Positions 1-7,129 of a stretch of DNA of 13,684 nucleotides are shown here, in pieces. Position numbers and translations under genes: made by a program. The notes under the pieces were generated by a model. The model saw only the letters and a list, made by a program, of their open reading frames with translations, had not been told where the DNA came from and searched no databases. The stretch spans positions 50,454 through 64,137 of the forward strand of contig PACE01000058.1 of the NCBI GenBank assembly GCA_002699725.1, read 5' to 3'. Numbering within the stretch: position 1 is the stretch's first letter; the number at the start of each line of letters is the position of its first letter. The stretch comes from Acidimicrobiaceae bacterium (GTDB lineage: Bacteria; Actinomycetota; Acidimicrobiia; Acidimicrobiales; MedAcidi-G1).

Positions 1-557
1 CGGGAGGTGACGTCGCCGGGCGTGCGCCAACGGTCGAGGAACTCGGCGGTGGCCGATGCACCGCCGAGGTACTCGGCCAGCAGTGGTCCGTCGGCGGCGG
101 ACCCGGTGAGGACGGCGGCGGCGGCATCGCCTCCGAGGGACTCGTCGGCGGAGGTGGGGAGTCCGACGCGCAGGTCGGACGACACCACGAGGGTGCGTCC
201 CGGGCCGGTGAGGGCAGACCGAAGGGCACCGACGGACGACCGGACGGCACCGCCGAGGTCGAGGGCGGACGCCGCTGCGTCGAGTCGCAGCGCCGCATGG
301 ACCGTGGTGGCGTTGGTCTTGTCGAGGTAGGCAGGGGCGACCGTCGAGAACCAGAGTGCCTCCGGGTCCAGGTCCGTTGTGGCGAGCGCCTGGCGGGCGG
401 CCTCGACGCCCATGGTGGTCGTGTCCTGGTCGAACGAGGCGACGGAGCGCCACCCCTGACCACCGCCCGAACCCATGACGTCCGAGATCGCCGCCCGGTC
501 GAGGCGGCGGTACGGCACATGGGCGCCGTAGGCAAGAATCCCCATGGTTTCGGTCAT
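1..557 (-). CDS. HMG-CoA synthase-like / thiolase-fold protein, partial (C-terminus beyond window)
   Basis: The minus strand is open from an ATG at 557 to the window edge, giving 185 N-terminal residues. The protein begins MTETMGILAYGAHVPYRRL and contains VVSSDLRVGLPTSADESLGGD followed by an Ala-rich strand. This layout is typical of the actinobacterial HMG-CoA synthase/KAS III-like thiolase-fold family, whose members often carry a C-terminal OB-fold/zinc-ribbon domain; that part is outside the window. An SD-like GAGGA (complement of 564-568) sits six bases before the ATG. The catalytic Cys expected around residue 105 (family pattern D-x4-C-x-G-G) is replaced: the local sequence is LDLGGAVRSSVGAL with Val105. 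It is divergent from the CoA-transferase operon and shares the 576-598 operator with it, so a thiolase-like or scaffold role in the same acyl-CoA pathway is plausible. The fold is fairly sure; the reaction is unknown. Confidence 0.75.
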   Translation of the reverse strand, partial: MTETMGILAYGAHVPYRRLDRAAISDVMGSGGGQGWRSVASFDQDTTTMGVEAARQALATTDLDPEALWFSTVAPAYLDKTNATTVHAALRLDAAASALDLGGAVRSSVGALRSALTGPGRTLVVSSDLRVGLPTSADESLGGDAAAAVLTGSAADGPLLAEYLGGASATAEFLDRWRTPGDVTS

Positions 558-575
558 TTCGCGTCCTCAAAGCCA

Positions 576-598
576 GAATCTGACGGTCCGTCAGATTC
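576..598. promoter_or_regulatory. Perfect 23-nt palindromic operator in the divergent promoter region
   Basis: Left arm GAATCTGACGG (576-586), a single central T (587), right arm CCGTCAGATTC (588-598): 11-bp arms with no mismatch. It lies between the divergent starts at 557 and 660. Size and symmetry fit a TetR-family dimer site, and a closely related site lies at 1949-1971. It overlaps the possible -35 of the plus-strand operon, so binding would be expected to repress. Confidence 0.8.
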
Positions 599-609
599 CA
601 GCCTAGGGT
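580..609 (+). promoter_or_regulatory. Possible promoter of the CoA-transferase operon
   Basis: CTGACG (580-585) resembles a -35 element and TAGGGT (604-609) fits the TANNNT form of an actinobacterial -10, with 18 bases between them. A start near 616 would leave a leader of about 44 bases before the ATG at 660. The -35 lies inside the operator. This is inferred from sequence alone. Confidence 0.35.
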
Positions 610-659
610 GTCCGCGGACGCTCGGCACAACACGCCCGCTCGGCACCACAGGAGAGCAC

Positions 660-1910
660 ATGCAACTCGGCGAAATCGGGAACCCCGACGCCATCCTCCA
701 CGGCAAGCCGTTGGACGGCGTGCGCATCCTCGCCGCCGAACAGATGCAGTCGCTCCCGTTCGCCACCCAACTGCTGGCCCGACTCGGTGCCGACGTGGTC
801 AAGGTCGAGCACCCGGTGCACGGCGAGTCGGGCCGCGGTTCCACACCGGCGATGGCCGATCCAGAGGGCCGCAACGTGGGCGCCACGTTCCTGCGCAACA
901 ACTTCAACAAGCGCAGCCTGGGGCTCAACCTGCGCAGCGATGACGGCCGCGACCTCTTCCTGCGCCTGGTCCCCCGCTTCGACGTCGTGGCCGACAACTT
1001 CAAGGCGGGGACGATGGCGAAGTTCGGCCTCGGCTACGACGACATCGCCGCTGCCCATCCGGGAGCCGTCGTCATCTCGATCTCGGGGTTCGGCAACACC
1101 GGAGAATCTCCCTACCGGGACTGGCCCGCCTACAACTCGATCGTCGAGGCCATGTCGGGCATCTACGACTACATGCGGCCGGCCGACGGACCGCCGAGGG
1201 TCAATCCGATGGGCGCCGTCGCCGACATCACCGCCGGACTCTTCGCCGCCATCGGCATCCTCTCTGCACTCCGCCACCGCGAAGCCACGGGCCTGGGCCA
1301 ATACATCGACCTGGCCATGTTCGACACGACCGTGGCGCTCGCCGACCTGGTCGTGAACTTCGAGTCGCTCGGCATCCCACGTAATCCCGTACCGGCACCG
1401 TTCGTGATCACGCCGGTGAGGTGCAGCGACGGCTACGTCGTGCTCCAGTTCGTGCGCGAGCACCAGTTCGAGCGCCTGGCCGACCTGGTCGGCTGCCCCG
1501 AGTGGAAGGACGACCCCCGCTTCGCCGAACGCACCGGTTGGGGGCTCCACCTGGCCGATGTGATCCTCCCCGCCATCGAGGCCTGGGCGGACGGGCGCAG
1601 CCGCGTCGAGGTGGCCAACGCCCTGGCCACCGAGAACCTGGTGGCCGGGCCGTCCTACACACCAGGGGAGGTGGTGACCGACCCGCACCTAGAGGCCCGC
1701 AACATGGTGGTCGCCATGCCCCGCACGGACGGCGTCGAACCGCCGGTCCTCGTCCCCGGCAACCCGCTCAAGATGTCGCGGGTCGCCGAGGGCCCCGAGA
1801 CACGGGTGCCATGGGTGGGCGAGCACACCGCCGAGCTCCTCGAGGTCGAACTGGACCTCGACCCGGATGAACTGGCCCGACTGCGAGCCGACGGCGTCAT
1901 CACCGACTGA
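660..1910 (+). CDS. Class III (CaiB/BaiF family) CoA transferase
   Basis: 416 residues from an ATG at 660, preceded by the SD-like GGAGAG (651-656) at three to four bases; the frame stays open upstream but that stretch is promoter and operator. The N-terminus LDGVRIL...LLARLGADVVKVEHP is the family's CoA-binding start, and Asp189 in GAVADITAGLFAAIGILSAL matches the Asp that forms the acyl-CoA anhydride and thioester in formyl-CoA transferase. The region equivalent to the racemase GHDINY motif reads WPAYNSIVEAMSGI, so this is a CoA transferase rather than a racemase. The family moves CoA from a donor thioester to a carboxylic acid in the cytoplasm. As first gene of the six-gene run it may activate the pathway's acid substrate; the actual donor and acceptor cannot be read from the sequence. 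Confidence 0.85.
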   Translation: MQLGEIGNPDAILHGKPLDGVRILAAEQMQSLPFATQLLARLGADVVKVEHPVHGESGRGSTPAMADPEGRNVGATFLRNNFNKRSLGLNLRSDDGRDLFLRLVPRFDVVADNFKAGTMAKFGLGYDDIAAAHPGAVVISISGFGNTGESPYRDWPAYNSIVEAMSGIYDYMRPADGPPRVNPMGAVADITAGLFAAIGILSALRHREATGLGQYIDLAMFDTTVALADLVVNFESLGIPRNPVPAPFVITPVRCSDGYVVLQFVREHQFERLADLVGCPEWKDDPRFAERTGWGLHLADVILPAIEAWADGRSRVEVANALATENLVAGPSYTPGEVVTDPHLEARNMVVAMPRTDGVEPPVLVPGNPLKMSRVAEGPETRVPWVGEHTAELLEVELDLDPDELARLRADGVITD

Positions 1911-1915
1911 CCCCA

Positions 1916-1946
1916 TTGATGGCCTGGTGACCGACGGGGCTAGAGT
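1916..1946 (+). promoter_or_regulatory. Possible internal promoter before the first acyl-CoA dehydrogenase
   Basis: TTGATG (1916-1921) and TAGAGT (1941-1946) resemble -35 and -10 elements, with a rather long 19-base spacer. The expected transcription start (about 1953) would fall inside the operator at 1949-1971, a usual layout for repression. It lies in the 96-base gap between the CoA-transferase stop and the dehydrogenase start. Confidence 0.35.
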
Positions 1947-1948
1947 TG

Positions 1949-1971
1949 GTTTCTGACACACCGTCAGATTC
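1949..1971. promoter_or_regulatory. Second copy of the palindromic operator, degenerate left arm
   Basis: Aligned base for base with the palindrome at 576-598, 18 of 23 positions match. The right half CCGTCAGATTC is identical and the left half keeps TCTGAC (1952-1957). The site stands alone in the gap upstream of the acyl-CoA dehydrogenase gene. Conservation in two separate intergenic gaps, and no other copy noticed in the window, supports a real binding site of one regulator. Confidence 0.75.
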
Positions 1972-2006
1972 TCCGGACGCCCCGAGAGGCCCCCGAAACA
2001 GCGCCC

Positions 2007-3200
2007 ATGGACTTCGACTTCTCCCCCGATCAGCAGGCCTTCCTCGCAGAGGTCGAGGCCTTCCTCGACGCCAACGACGACCCGGAGGTGTTCGACCCCA
2101 CCCGGGAGAACATGGCCCAGATCGTCGACACGCCCAAGCGCCGGGCCCTCATGAAGAAGATCGGCGAGCAGGGCTGGCTCGGCATCACCTGGCCCAGGCA
2201 CTACGGCGGCCAGGAGGGCGAGGGCATCTACGAGTACCTGCTCAATGAGGCGCTGGCCGCCCGCGGCGGGCCCCAGATCGGCAAGGGCGTCGGCATCATC
2301 GGCAAGACCCTCATCGCCCACGGCTCCGAAATCCTCAAGGAGGAGTTCCTCCCCAAGATCCTCGCCAACGAGGTCGAGTTCGCCATCGGCTACAGCGAGC
2401 CCGAGGCCGGATCCGATGCCGCCGCCATGAAGCTCAAGGCCGTCGAAACCGACGGCGGCTGGATCCTCAACGGCCAGAAGACCTGGACCACCTCCGCCCA
2501 CTTCGCCGAGTGGTACTGGGTCGGCGCCCGCACCGACCCCGACGCCGCCAAGCACTTCGGCATCACGCTGTTCCTCGTGCCGCTCGACCACCCGGGCATC
2601 ACGGTCCAGGGGATCATGACGATGGGCGACGAGATCACCAACGACGTGTTCTTCGACGACGTGTTCGTGCCCGACGAGTACGTGGTCGGCGAACTCAACC
2701 ACGGCTTCCAGTACATCTCCCAGGCCCTCGACCTCGAGCGCTTCACGATGTTCACGTTCTCGCCGATCGGACAGCGCCTCGACCTGCTGATCGACCATGT
2801 CCGCACCGCCACCCGAGACGGACAGCCCCTCAAGGACGACCCCCGGGTGCGCTCGCGCATCGCCCGCCTGGCCACCACCGCCGAGGTGGCACGGGGCCTG
2901 GGCCTGCGGGTGGTCGACGCCTCGATGAAGGTCGAGCACGGCGGCGGCCCCCCACCCACCGTCGAGTCGTCGGAGTACAAGCTCTTCACGACCGAGTTCT
3001 CCAAGGTCCTCGCCGATGCCTCGATGGACCTCGGCGGACCCGGCACGCAACTGCGGGTCGGCACCGAGGAGGCCCCCATGGAGGGCCGGGCCGAGTCGAC
3101 CTACCGGTACACGGTGCTCGACACCATCGGCGGCGGCACCTCCGAGGTGCAGAAGAACATCATCACCCGACGGGGCCTCGGCCTCCCCAAGAACTTCTAG
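2007..3200 (+). CDS. Acyl-CoA dehydrogenase, catalytic-Glu subunit of a likely heteromeric enzyme
   Basis: 397 residues from ATG 2007, with only a weak, distant purine-rich SD. The N-terminal helical domain is followed by GYSEPEAGSD (128-137) and NGQKTWTT (155-162), both flavin/substrate loop motifs, and the C-terminus has the family signature IGGGTSEVQKNII (374-386). Glu244 in ALDLERF occupies the catalytic-base position of isovaleryl-CoA and long-chain dehydrogenases, while the MCAD-type Glu position before GT is Gly. The usual R-x-x-F-G flavin-dimer motif expected around residues 255-275 is missing. This loss is the pattern of one subunit of the alpha2-beta2 ChsE-type dehydrogenases of steroid side-chain catabolism. 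The probable partner is the second dehydrogenase at 5399-6517. The reaction would be FAD-dependent alpha,beta-desaturation of an acyl-CoA; the substrate is inferred to be branched or bulky. Confidence 0.88.
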   Translation: MDFDFSPDQQAFLAEVEAFLDANDDPEVFDPTRENMAQIVDTPKRRALMKKIGEQGWLGITWPRHYGGQEGEGIYEYLLNEALAARGGPQIGKGVGIIGKTLIAHGSEILKEEFLPKILANEVEFAIGYSEPEAGSDAAAMKLKAVETDGGWILNGQKTWTTSAHFAEWYWVGARTDPDAAKHFGITLFLVPLDHPGITVQGIMTMGDEITNDVFFDDVFVPDEYVVGELNHGFQYISQALDLERFTMFTFSPIGQRLDLLIDHVRTATRDGQPLKDDPRVRSRIARLATTAEVARGLGLRVVDASMKVEHGGGPPPTVESSEYKLFTTEFSKVLADASMDLGGPGTQLRVGTEEAPMEGRAESTYRYTVLDTIGGGTSEVQKNIITRRGLGLPKNF

Positions 3201-3208
3201 GCGCGAAC

Positions 3209-4375
3209 GTGACAGACCGACCGCTGCTCGAGGGAATCACGGTGCTGGATCTGGCCTCCGTGGGCCCGGCCGTGCGGGCAACGCGCTGGCTGGCCGACTG
3301 GGGTGCAGCCGTGGTCAAGGTCGGGCCGGTGCCGGCCGACGACAACCTCCAGGTCGCACCACCCGCCTACGCCTACGGCGCCCACCGCGGCATGCGCCGG
3401 GTGATGCTCAACCTCAAGTCCGATGCCGGCCTCGACGCCTTCCTGCGCCTCGCCGCTACTGCCGACGTCGTCGTCGAGAGTTTCCGTCCCGAAGTGATCG
3501 ACCGGTTGGGCATCGGCTACGACGCCCTGCGGGCCGCCAACCCCGGCATCGTGCTGTGCTCGACGACCGGATTCGGCCAGACCGGCCCCAGGGCTGCATG
3601 GGCCGGACACGACATCAACTACCTGGCCGTCAGCGGCTACCTGCACTGCTCAGGCCGCGACGAGCGTGGCGCACCAGCACTGGCCGGCGCCACGATCGCC
3701 GACTCGGCCGGCGGCGGGCTCCAGGCCGTGGCCGCCATCTGCGCCGCGCTCACCGCCCGGGCCACCACCGGCGAGGGTGCCCATCTCGACGTCTCGATCG
3801 CCGACGGCGTACTGTCGCTCATGTCGCTCGCCGTCGACGAGTACCTGGCCGAAGGCGTTGAACCCGGTCCCCGCCACGGCCTTCTCACCGGCCGTTACGC
3901 CTGGTACGACCTCTACGAGGCGTCCGACCGCGGCTGGTTGGCCGTGGGCGCCATCGAGCCCCGCTTCTTCGCCAACCTCTGCCGGGCACTCGGCTGTGGA
4001 CAGTGGGTCGAGCGCCAGTACGACGACGATGCCGTCGACGCCATGCGGGCCGACTTCGCCGCCTCCTTCGCCACCCGAACCCGCGACGACTGGGCCGCCG
4101 AACTGGGGCCGGCCGACACCTGCGTGTCTGCGGTGCTCGACATCCCCGAGGTCGTGGCCGACGAGCAGTTCGGGGCACGCGGAGCATTCGTCGACGCCGT
4201 GCACCCGACGACGGGCGCCCTGCGCCAGGTGGCCGCCCCGCTGGCCGGACAGGTCGACGCCACCACGCTCGCCGTCCCCGACTTCGCCGATCCGCATACC
4301 GACGAGGTACTGGCCGAAGTCGGCATCGACGCAGGCACGATCGCTGCCTGGCGGGCCGAGGGGGCGATCGCATGA
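3209..4375 (+). CDS. Alpha-methylacyl-CoA racemase-like protein (CaiB/BaiF fold)
   Basis: 388 residues from a GTG at 3209, eight bases after the dehydrogenase stop. The N-terminus LLEGITVLDLASVGP and WGAAVVKVG are family hallmarks. Three residues match the catalytic set of the mycobacterial racemase MCR (His126, Asp156, Glu241): His134 in AGHDINYLAVSG, Asp165 in ADSAGGG, and Glu250 in VGAIEPRFF. That separates it from the CoA transferase at 660-1910, which lacks the His motif. The family epimerises the C2 methyl centre of 2-methylacyl-CoA thioesters so that stereospecific dehydrogenases can act. Its place beside dehydrogenase and hydratase genes, with the stop overlapping the next start in ATGA, supports that job. 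A CoA transferase with racemase-like motifs remains an alternative. Confidence 0.78.
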   Translation: MTDRPLLEGITVLDLASVGPAVRATRWLADWGAAVVKVGPVPADDNLQVAPPAYAYGAHRGMRRVMLNLKSDAGLDAFLRLAATADVVVESFRPEVIDRLGIGYDALRAANPGIVLCSTTGFGQTGPRAAWAGHDINYLAVSGYLHCSGRDERGAPALAGATIADSAGGGLQAVAAICAALTARATTGEGAHLDVSIADGVLSLMSLAVDEYLAEGVEPGPRHGLLTGRYAWYDLYEASDRGWLAVGAIEPRFFANLCRALGCGQWVERQYDDDAVDAMRADFAASFATRTRDDWAAELGPADTCVSAVLDIPEVVADEQFGARGAFVDAVHPTTGALRQVAAPLAGQVDATTLAVPDFADPHTDEVLAEVGIDAGTIAAWRAEGAIA

Positions 4376-4908
4376 GCGACACGCCCACCACCGAACTCGC
4401 CGAGATCCCCGCCGACGTCCTGGCCAGGGTCGGGCAGGTCCAGTACGAGGAGGAGGGCGGCTTCCCGGTCGAGCACGGCTACATCTGGACCACCTGCGCC
4501 GCTGTCGAGAACGCCAATCCGTTGTTCTGGGACGACGAGGTCGCCGCCCACCTCACCGACGGGCCCATCGCCCCGCCGACGATGCTGTCGGTCTGGTTCC
4601 GGCCGCACCACTGGTCGCCGGGCCGCACCGAGCCGGCCGTGCCGCTCCAGGCCCACTTCGACCTCAAGGACGAGCTCGAGCTGCCCGAGGCGATCATCTC
4701 GTCGAACACGATCACCTTTCACGACCCGGTCCGCATCGGCGACCGGGTCCGGTCCCGCCAGGTATTGCGGTCGGTCAGCGACCCCAAGACCACGAAGCTG
4801 GGACGGGGCCGCTTCTGGGTGATCGACGTCGAATACCTGAACCAGGACGACAGCCTGCTCGGCGTCGAGTCCTACACGGCCTTCGGCTACCGGCGGGAGG
4901 CATCGTGA
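4372..4908 (+). CDS. MaoC-like (FAS1-type N-terminal) dehydratase, probable non-catalytic subunit
   Basis: 178 residues from an ATG at 4372 that overlaps the racemase stop. It resembles the MaoC N-terminal/FAS1-like dehydratase domain: a hot-dog fold with AVENANPLFWDD (45-55) where catalytic hydratases have D-x-N-P-x-H, and IAPPTML on the central helix side. The catalytic Asp and His positions are Asn47 and Phe52, so alone it should be inactive. It is followed by, and overlaps, a second small MaoC protein that has both residues. The pair therefore looks like a heteromeric enoyl-CoA hydratase comparable to ChsH1-ChsH2, with this subunit shaping the binding pocket for a bulky acyl chain. The assignment to the hot-dog superfamily is firm; the partnership is inference. 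Confidence 0.75.
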   Translation: MSDTPTTELAEIPADVLARVGQVQYEEEGGFPVEHGYIWTTCAAVENANPLFWDDEVAAHLTDGPIAPPTMLSVWFRPHHWSPGRTEPAVPLQAHFDLKDELELPEAIISSNTITFHDPVRIGDRVRSRQVLRSVSDPKTTKLGRGRFWVIDVEYLNQDDSLLGVESYTAFGYRREAS

Positions 4909-5399
4909 CCGCCCGACTCCTGCACGGCGACGTGGCAGTCGGCGACACGCTCCCCGAACTCGGGGTCGACGTGACCGCCACGACGGTGGTTCTGGGCGCC
5001 CTCGCCTCGCGCGACTGGCGCCCGATGCACCACGACAAGGACTTCGCCGTCGAGCGCAACGGCACGAAGGACATCTTCCTCAACACCCCCAACCAGGCCG
5101 CCTGGTTCGAGCGCTACGTCACCGACTGGACCGGCCCGACCGGACGGCTGGGGCGCATGACCTTCCGCATGAACACCTCGGTGTTCCCGGGTGACCACAT
5201 GGTGTTCGACGCCACCGTCACCGGTACCGACGTCGACGCAGCCGGCTGCGGCTGGGTCGACCTGGACGTGGCGCTCATGGTCGGAGACGTGGCCACCACC
5301 ACCTGTGCCGTACGGGTGGCACTCCCGACCCACGATGGCGACAACCCCTGGGCCCGCAGCGGTCAGGGCTGGCGCCCCGGCGACGGAGACGCAGGCTGA
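4905..5399 (+). CDS. MaoC-like enoyl-CoA hydratase, catalytic subunit
   Basis: 164 residues from a GTG at 4905 that overlaps the previous stop (GTGA). Residues 35-44, SRDWRPMHHD, fit the (R)-hydratase motif with Asp37 and His42 as the catalytic pair; the downstream segment SVFPGDHMVFDATVTG is the usual central beta-sheet of the hot-dog fold. The protein is single-domain, so it likely works with the 178-residue partner encoded just upstream. It would add water across the 2-enoyl-CoA made by the dehydrogenase. Its stop overlaps the ATG of the second dehydrogenase by one base (TGATG), which points to translational coupling through the end of the operon. Confidence 0.8.
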   Translation: MTARLLHGDVAVGDTLPELGVDVTATTVVLGALASRDWRPMHHDKDFAVERNGTKDIFLNTPNQAAWFERYVTDWTGPTGRLGRMTFRMNTSVFPGDHMVFDATVTGTDVDAAGCGWVDLDVALMVGDVATTTCAVRVALPTHDGDNPWARSGQGWRPGDGDAG

Positions 5400-6517
5400 T
5401 GGACCTCGACCTCACCGAGGAGCAGGAGATGCTCCGAGAGGCCATGGCCGGCCTGTGTGCAGACGCCGCCGAATCGGTGCGGGCACTCGAGAACGACTCC
5501 CGGGGCTTCGACGACGGCTTCTGGAGCCAACTCGTCGCCATGGGACTCACGGGCCTCATGATCCCCGAGGAACACGGTGGTTCGGCGATGGGACTGCTCG
5601 ACGCCACCATCGTCTACGAAGAACTGGGACGCAGCCTCGTGCCGTCGCCCCACTTCGTGTCGTCGGTGGTGTCAGCCGGTGTGCTCCAGGCCGGCGGCTC
5701 AGCCGACCAGCAGGCCGAGTGGCTACCTCGCATCGCCGCCGGCGAGGCGATCCTCACACCGGCCTGCCTCGAGCCCGACAACGGCACCGGTCCGTCAGGT
5801 GTCCAACTCGCCGCCGTGTCCGACGGCGACGACGTCGTCCTGACCGGCGTCAAGCGCCACGTGGCCTTCGCCTCGTCCGCCGACCGTCTCATCGTGTCGG
5901 CACGCGAACCCGCCGGCGTCAGCCTCTTCCTCGTGGATCCCTCTGCCACCGGCGTCACTCTCACCCAGCAACTCACGGTCGCCTCCGACACGCAGTACCG
6001 GATCGACCTCGAAGGAGTCCGTGTACCCACCGCCGACCGCATCGGCGCCCCCGGCACCGGCTGGGACACCTGGCACACCGCCATGCTCGATGCCGTGGTG
6101 CTGGTCGCCGCCCAGGCCATCGGCGCCGCCGAGGCCTCGCACACCCTCGCCACCGAGTACGCCAAGATCCGCCACCAGTTCGACAAGCCCATCGGCTCGT
6201 TCCAGTCGATCGGCCACTACCTGGCCGACGGCATCGCCGCCATCGACGGTGGCAGGGTGCTGGTCCACCAGGCCGCCTGGACCAGCGACCAGGGTCGGGA
6301 CACCGCCACGTTGGCCCCCATGGCGAAGCTCTTCGCCACCCAGACCTGCCGGGACGTGGCCGCCACCACCGTCCAGATCCACGGCGGCCTGGGCTTCACA
6401 GTCGAGTGCGACGCCCAGCTCTACTTCCGGCGGGCCAAGTCGTGGCAACTCAACTGGTACGACGACACCCACCTCGAGGACCTCATCGCCGCCGAACTCC
6501 TCGACGGCGGGGCCTAG
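5399..6517 (+). CDS. Acyl-CoA dehydrogenase, Glu-less partner subunit
   Basis: 372 residues from an ATG at 5399. MDLDLTEEQEMLREA is a standard dehydrogenase N-terminus, with GLMIPEEHGG (52-61) and RHQFDKPIGSFQS (258-270), the flavin/dimer R-x-x-F motif missing from the first dehydrogenase; VQIHGGLGFT marks the C-terminal domain. In the segment that should carry the catalytic base (about 236-250, HTAMLDAVVLVAAQAIG) there is no Glu, and the C-terminal position reads HGG. Loss of the base with retention of the FAD motif is the mirror image of the subunit at 2007-3200, so the two probably form one active heteromer. The stop (TAG, 6515-6517) overlaps the stop of the convergent lipoprotein gene. 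Part of its 3' end is repeated at 7179-7218. Confidence 0.87.
   Translation: MDLDLTEEQEMLREAMAGLCADAAESVRALENDSRGFDDGFWSQLVAMGLTGLMIPEEHGGSAMGLLDATIVYEELGRSLVPSPHFVSSVVSAGVLQAGGSADQQAEWLPRIAAGEAILTPACLEPDNGTGPSGVQLAAVSDGDDVVLTGVKRHVAFASSADRLIVSAREPAGVSLFLVDPSATGVTLTQQLTVASDTQYRIDLEGVRVPTADRIGAPGTGWDTWHTAMLDAVVLVAAQAIGAAEASHTLATEYAKIRHQFDKPIGSFQSIGHYLADGIAAIDGGRVLVHQAAWTSDQGRDTATLAPMAKLFATQTCRDVAATTVQIHGGLGFTVECDAQLYFRRAKSWQLNWYDDTHLEDLIAAELLDGGA
6469..6505 (+). repeat. Direct repeat copy 1: 3' end of the second dehydrogenase gene
   Basis: This stretch encodes HLEDLIAAELLD at the C-terminus of the dehydrogenase. It matches 7179-7215 at 34 of 37 positions with an offset of 710 bases and no gaps. 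See the second copy for the nature of the differences. Confidence 0.85.
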
Positions 6518-7092
6518 CCCTCCTTCAGTTCGACGCTGCAGACCGGTGGACGACCGACGGTCGATCGCCCGCAGGTCCTTGCCGCCTCGTTGATGCACAG
6601 CCAGTCGAGATCCGCCCCCAGGCCGTGTCGCAGTTCCGACGCATCCACGATCCGGTCCCGGCAGGCCTGTCGGACCTCGTGCATGTCAGTCGTGGCCGCT
6701 CCCGGTTCGGTGAGCGAGATCGCGCCGAGGTGCCGTCTCTCGCAGAACTCCCAGTCCCACTGGAGGGACTGTGCCTCGAACCAGTGCGGGGAGGCGGGGA
6801 AGGGCACCGCGTAGTGGCGCTCCACCTCGTCGCTGACAGCGTCACCGGCGTCGATCCCGAGCGCCCTGAGGCAGCCGACGAAGCCGTCAACTGCCGGACC
6901 AACCTCGGACAAGGTCACGGTCCCGTCGTCGGTGATGGTCATGGCCAGATCAAGTGCCTCAGCACTCGAAACCGCACGTTGAGACACAGAACTAGATGCG
7001 GCCGAACAGCCGGCAATGAGAAGGAGCAGAGTTCCCACGATCAGCCCCGCTGCAGCAGCTCGCCGAACCGAATGAGAAAAAGAGCCCGACAC
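6514..7092 (-). CDS. Putative lipoprotein, unrecognised family
   Basis: 192 residues from a GTG at 7092, chosen because a strong SD, AAGGAGG, lies just before it (complement of about 7099-7105); an upstream GTG at 7131 would put that SD inside the gene. The N-terminus has arginines followed by a hydrophobic stretch GLIVGTLLLL and the lipobox LIAGC, giving lipidated Cys29, so the product should be anchored outside the cytoplasmic membrane. The mature part has six more Cys (74, 117, 144, 166, 174, 185), suggesting disulfides. A block at 93-127 with DWEFCERRHLGAISL is shared with the broken gene at 7235-7839. No enzymatic motif was recognised. The 5' end is more AT-rich than the flanking genes. 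It converges on the dehydrogenase, with stops overlapping in CTAG. Confidence 0.75.
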   Translation of the reverse strand: MSGSFSHSVRRAAAAGLIVGTLLLLIAGCSAASSSVSQRAVSSAEALDLAMTITDDGTVTLSEVGPAVDGFVGCLRALGIDAGDAVSDEVERHYAVPFPASPHWFEAQSLQWDWEFCERRHLGAISLTEPGAATTDMHEVRQACRDRIVDASELRHGLGADLDWLCINEAARTCGRSTVGRPPVCSVELKEG

Positions 7093-7129
7093 GCCCTCCT
7101 CCTTCCACAAGCATCTAATTACGCTTTGC

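Noticed and set aside
297..659. In-frame upstream extension of the CoA transferase by 121 codons
   Set aside because: It crosses the divergent promoter, the perfect operator and part of the opposite-strand gene; the family N-terminus and a good SD begin at 660.
603..3050. Long minus-strand open frames (603-1688 and 1689-3050) opposite the CoA transferase and dehydrogenase
   Set aside because: They are antisense shadows of GC-rich coding genes, with low-complexity Gly/Val/Asp/Arg-rich translations and no recognisable family.
3209..4375. Calling this protein a second subunit of a heteromeric CoA transferase (BbsEF-like)
   Set aside because: It carries the His134/Asp165/Glu250 set and AGHDINYLA motif of alpha-methylacyl-CoA racemases, which the 660-1910 protein lacks.
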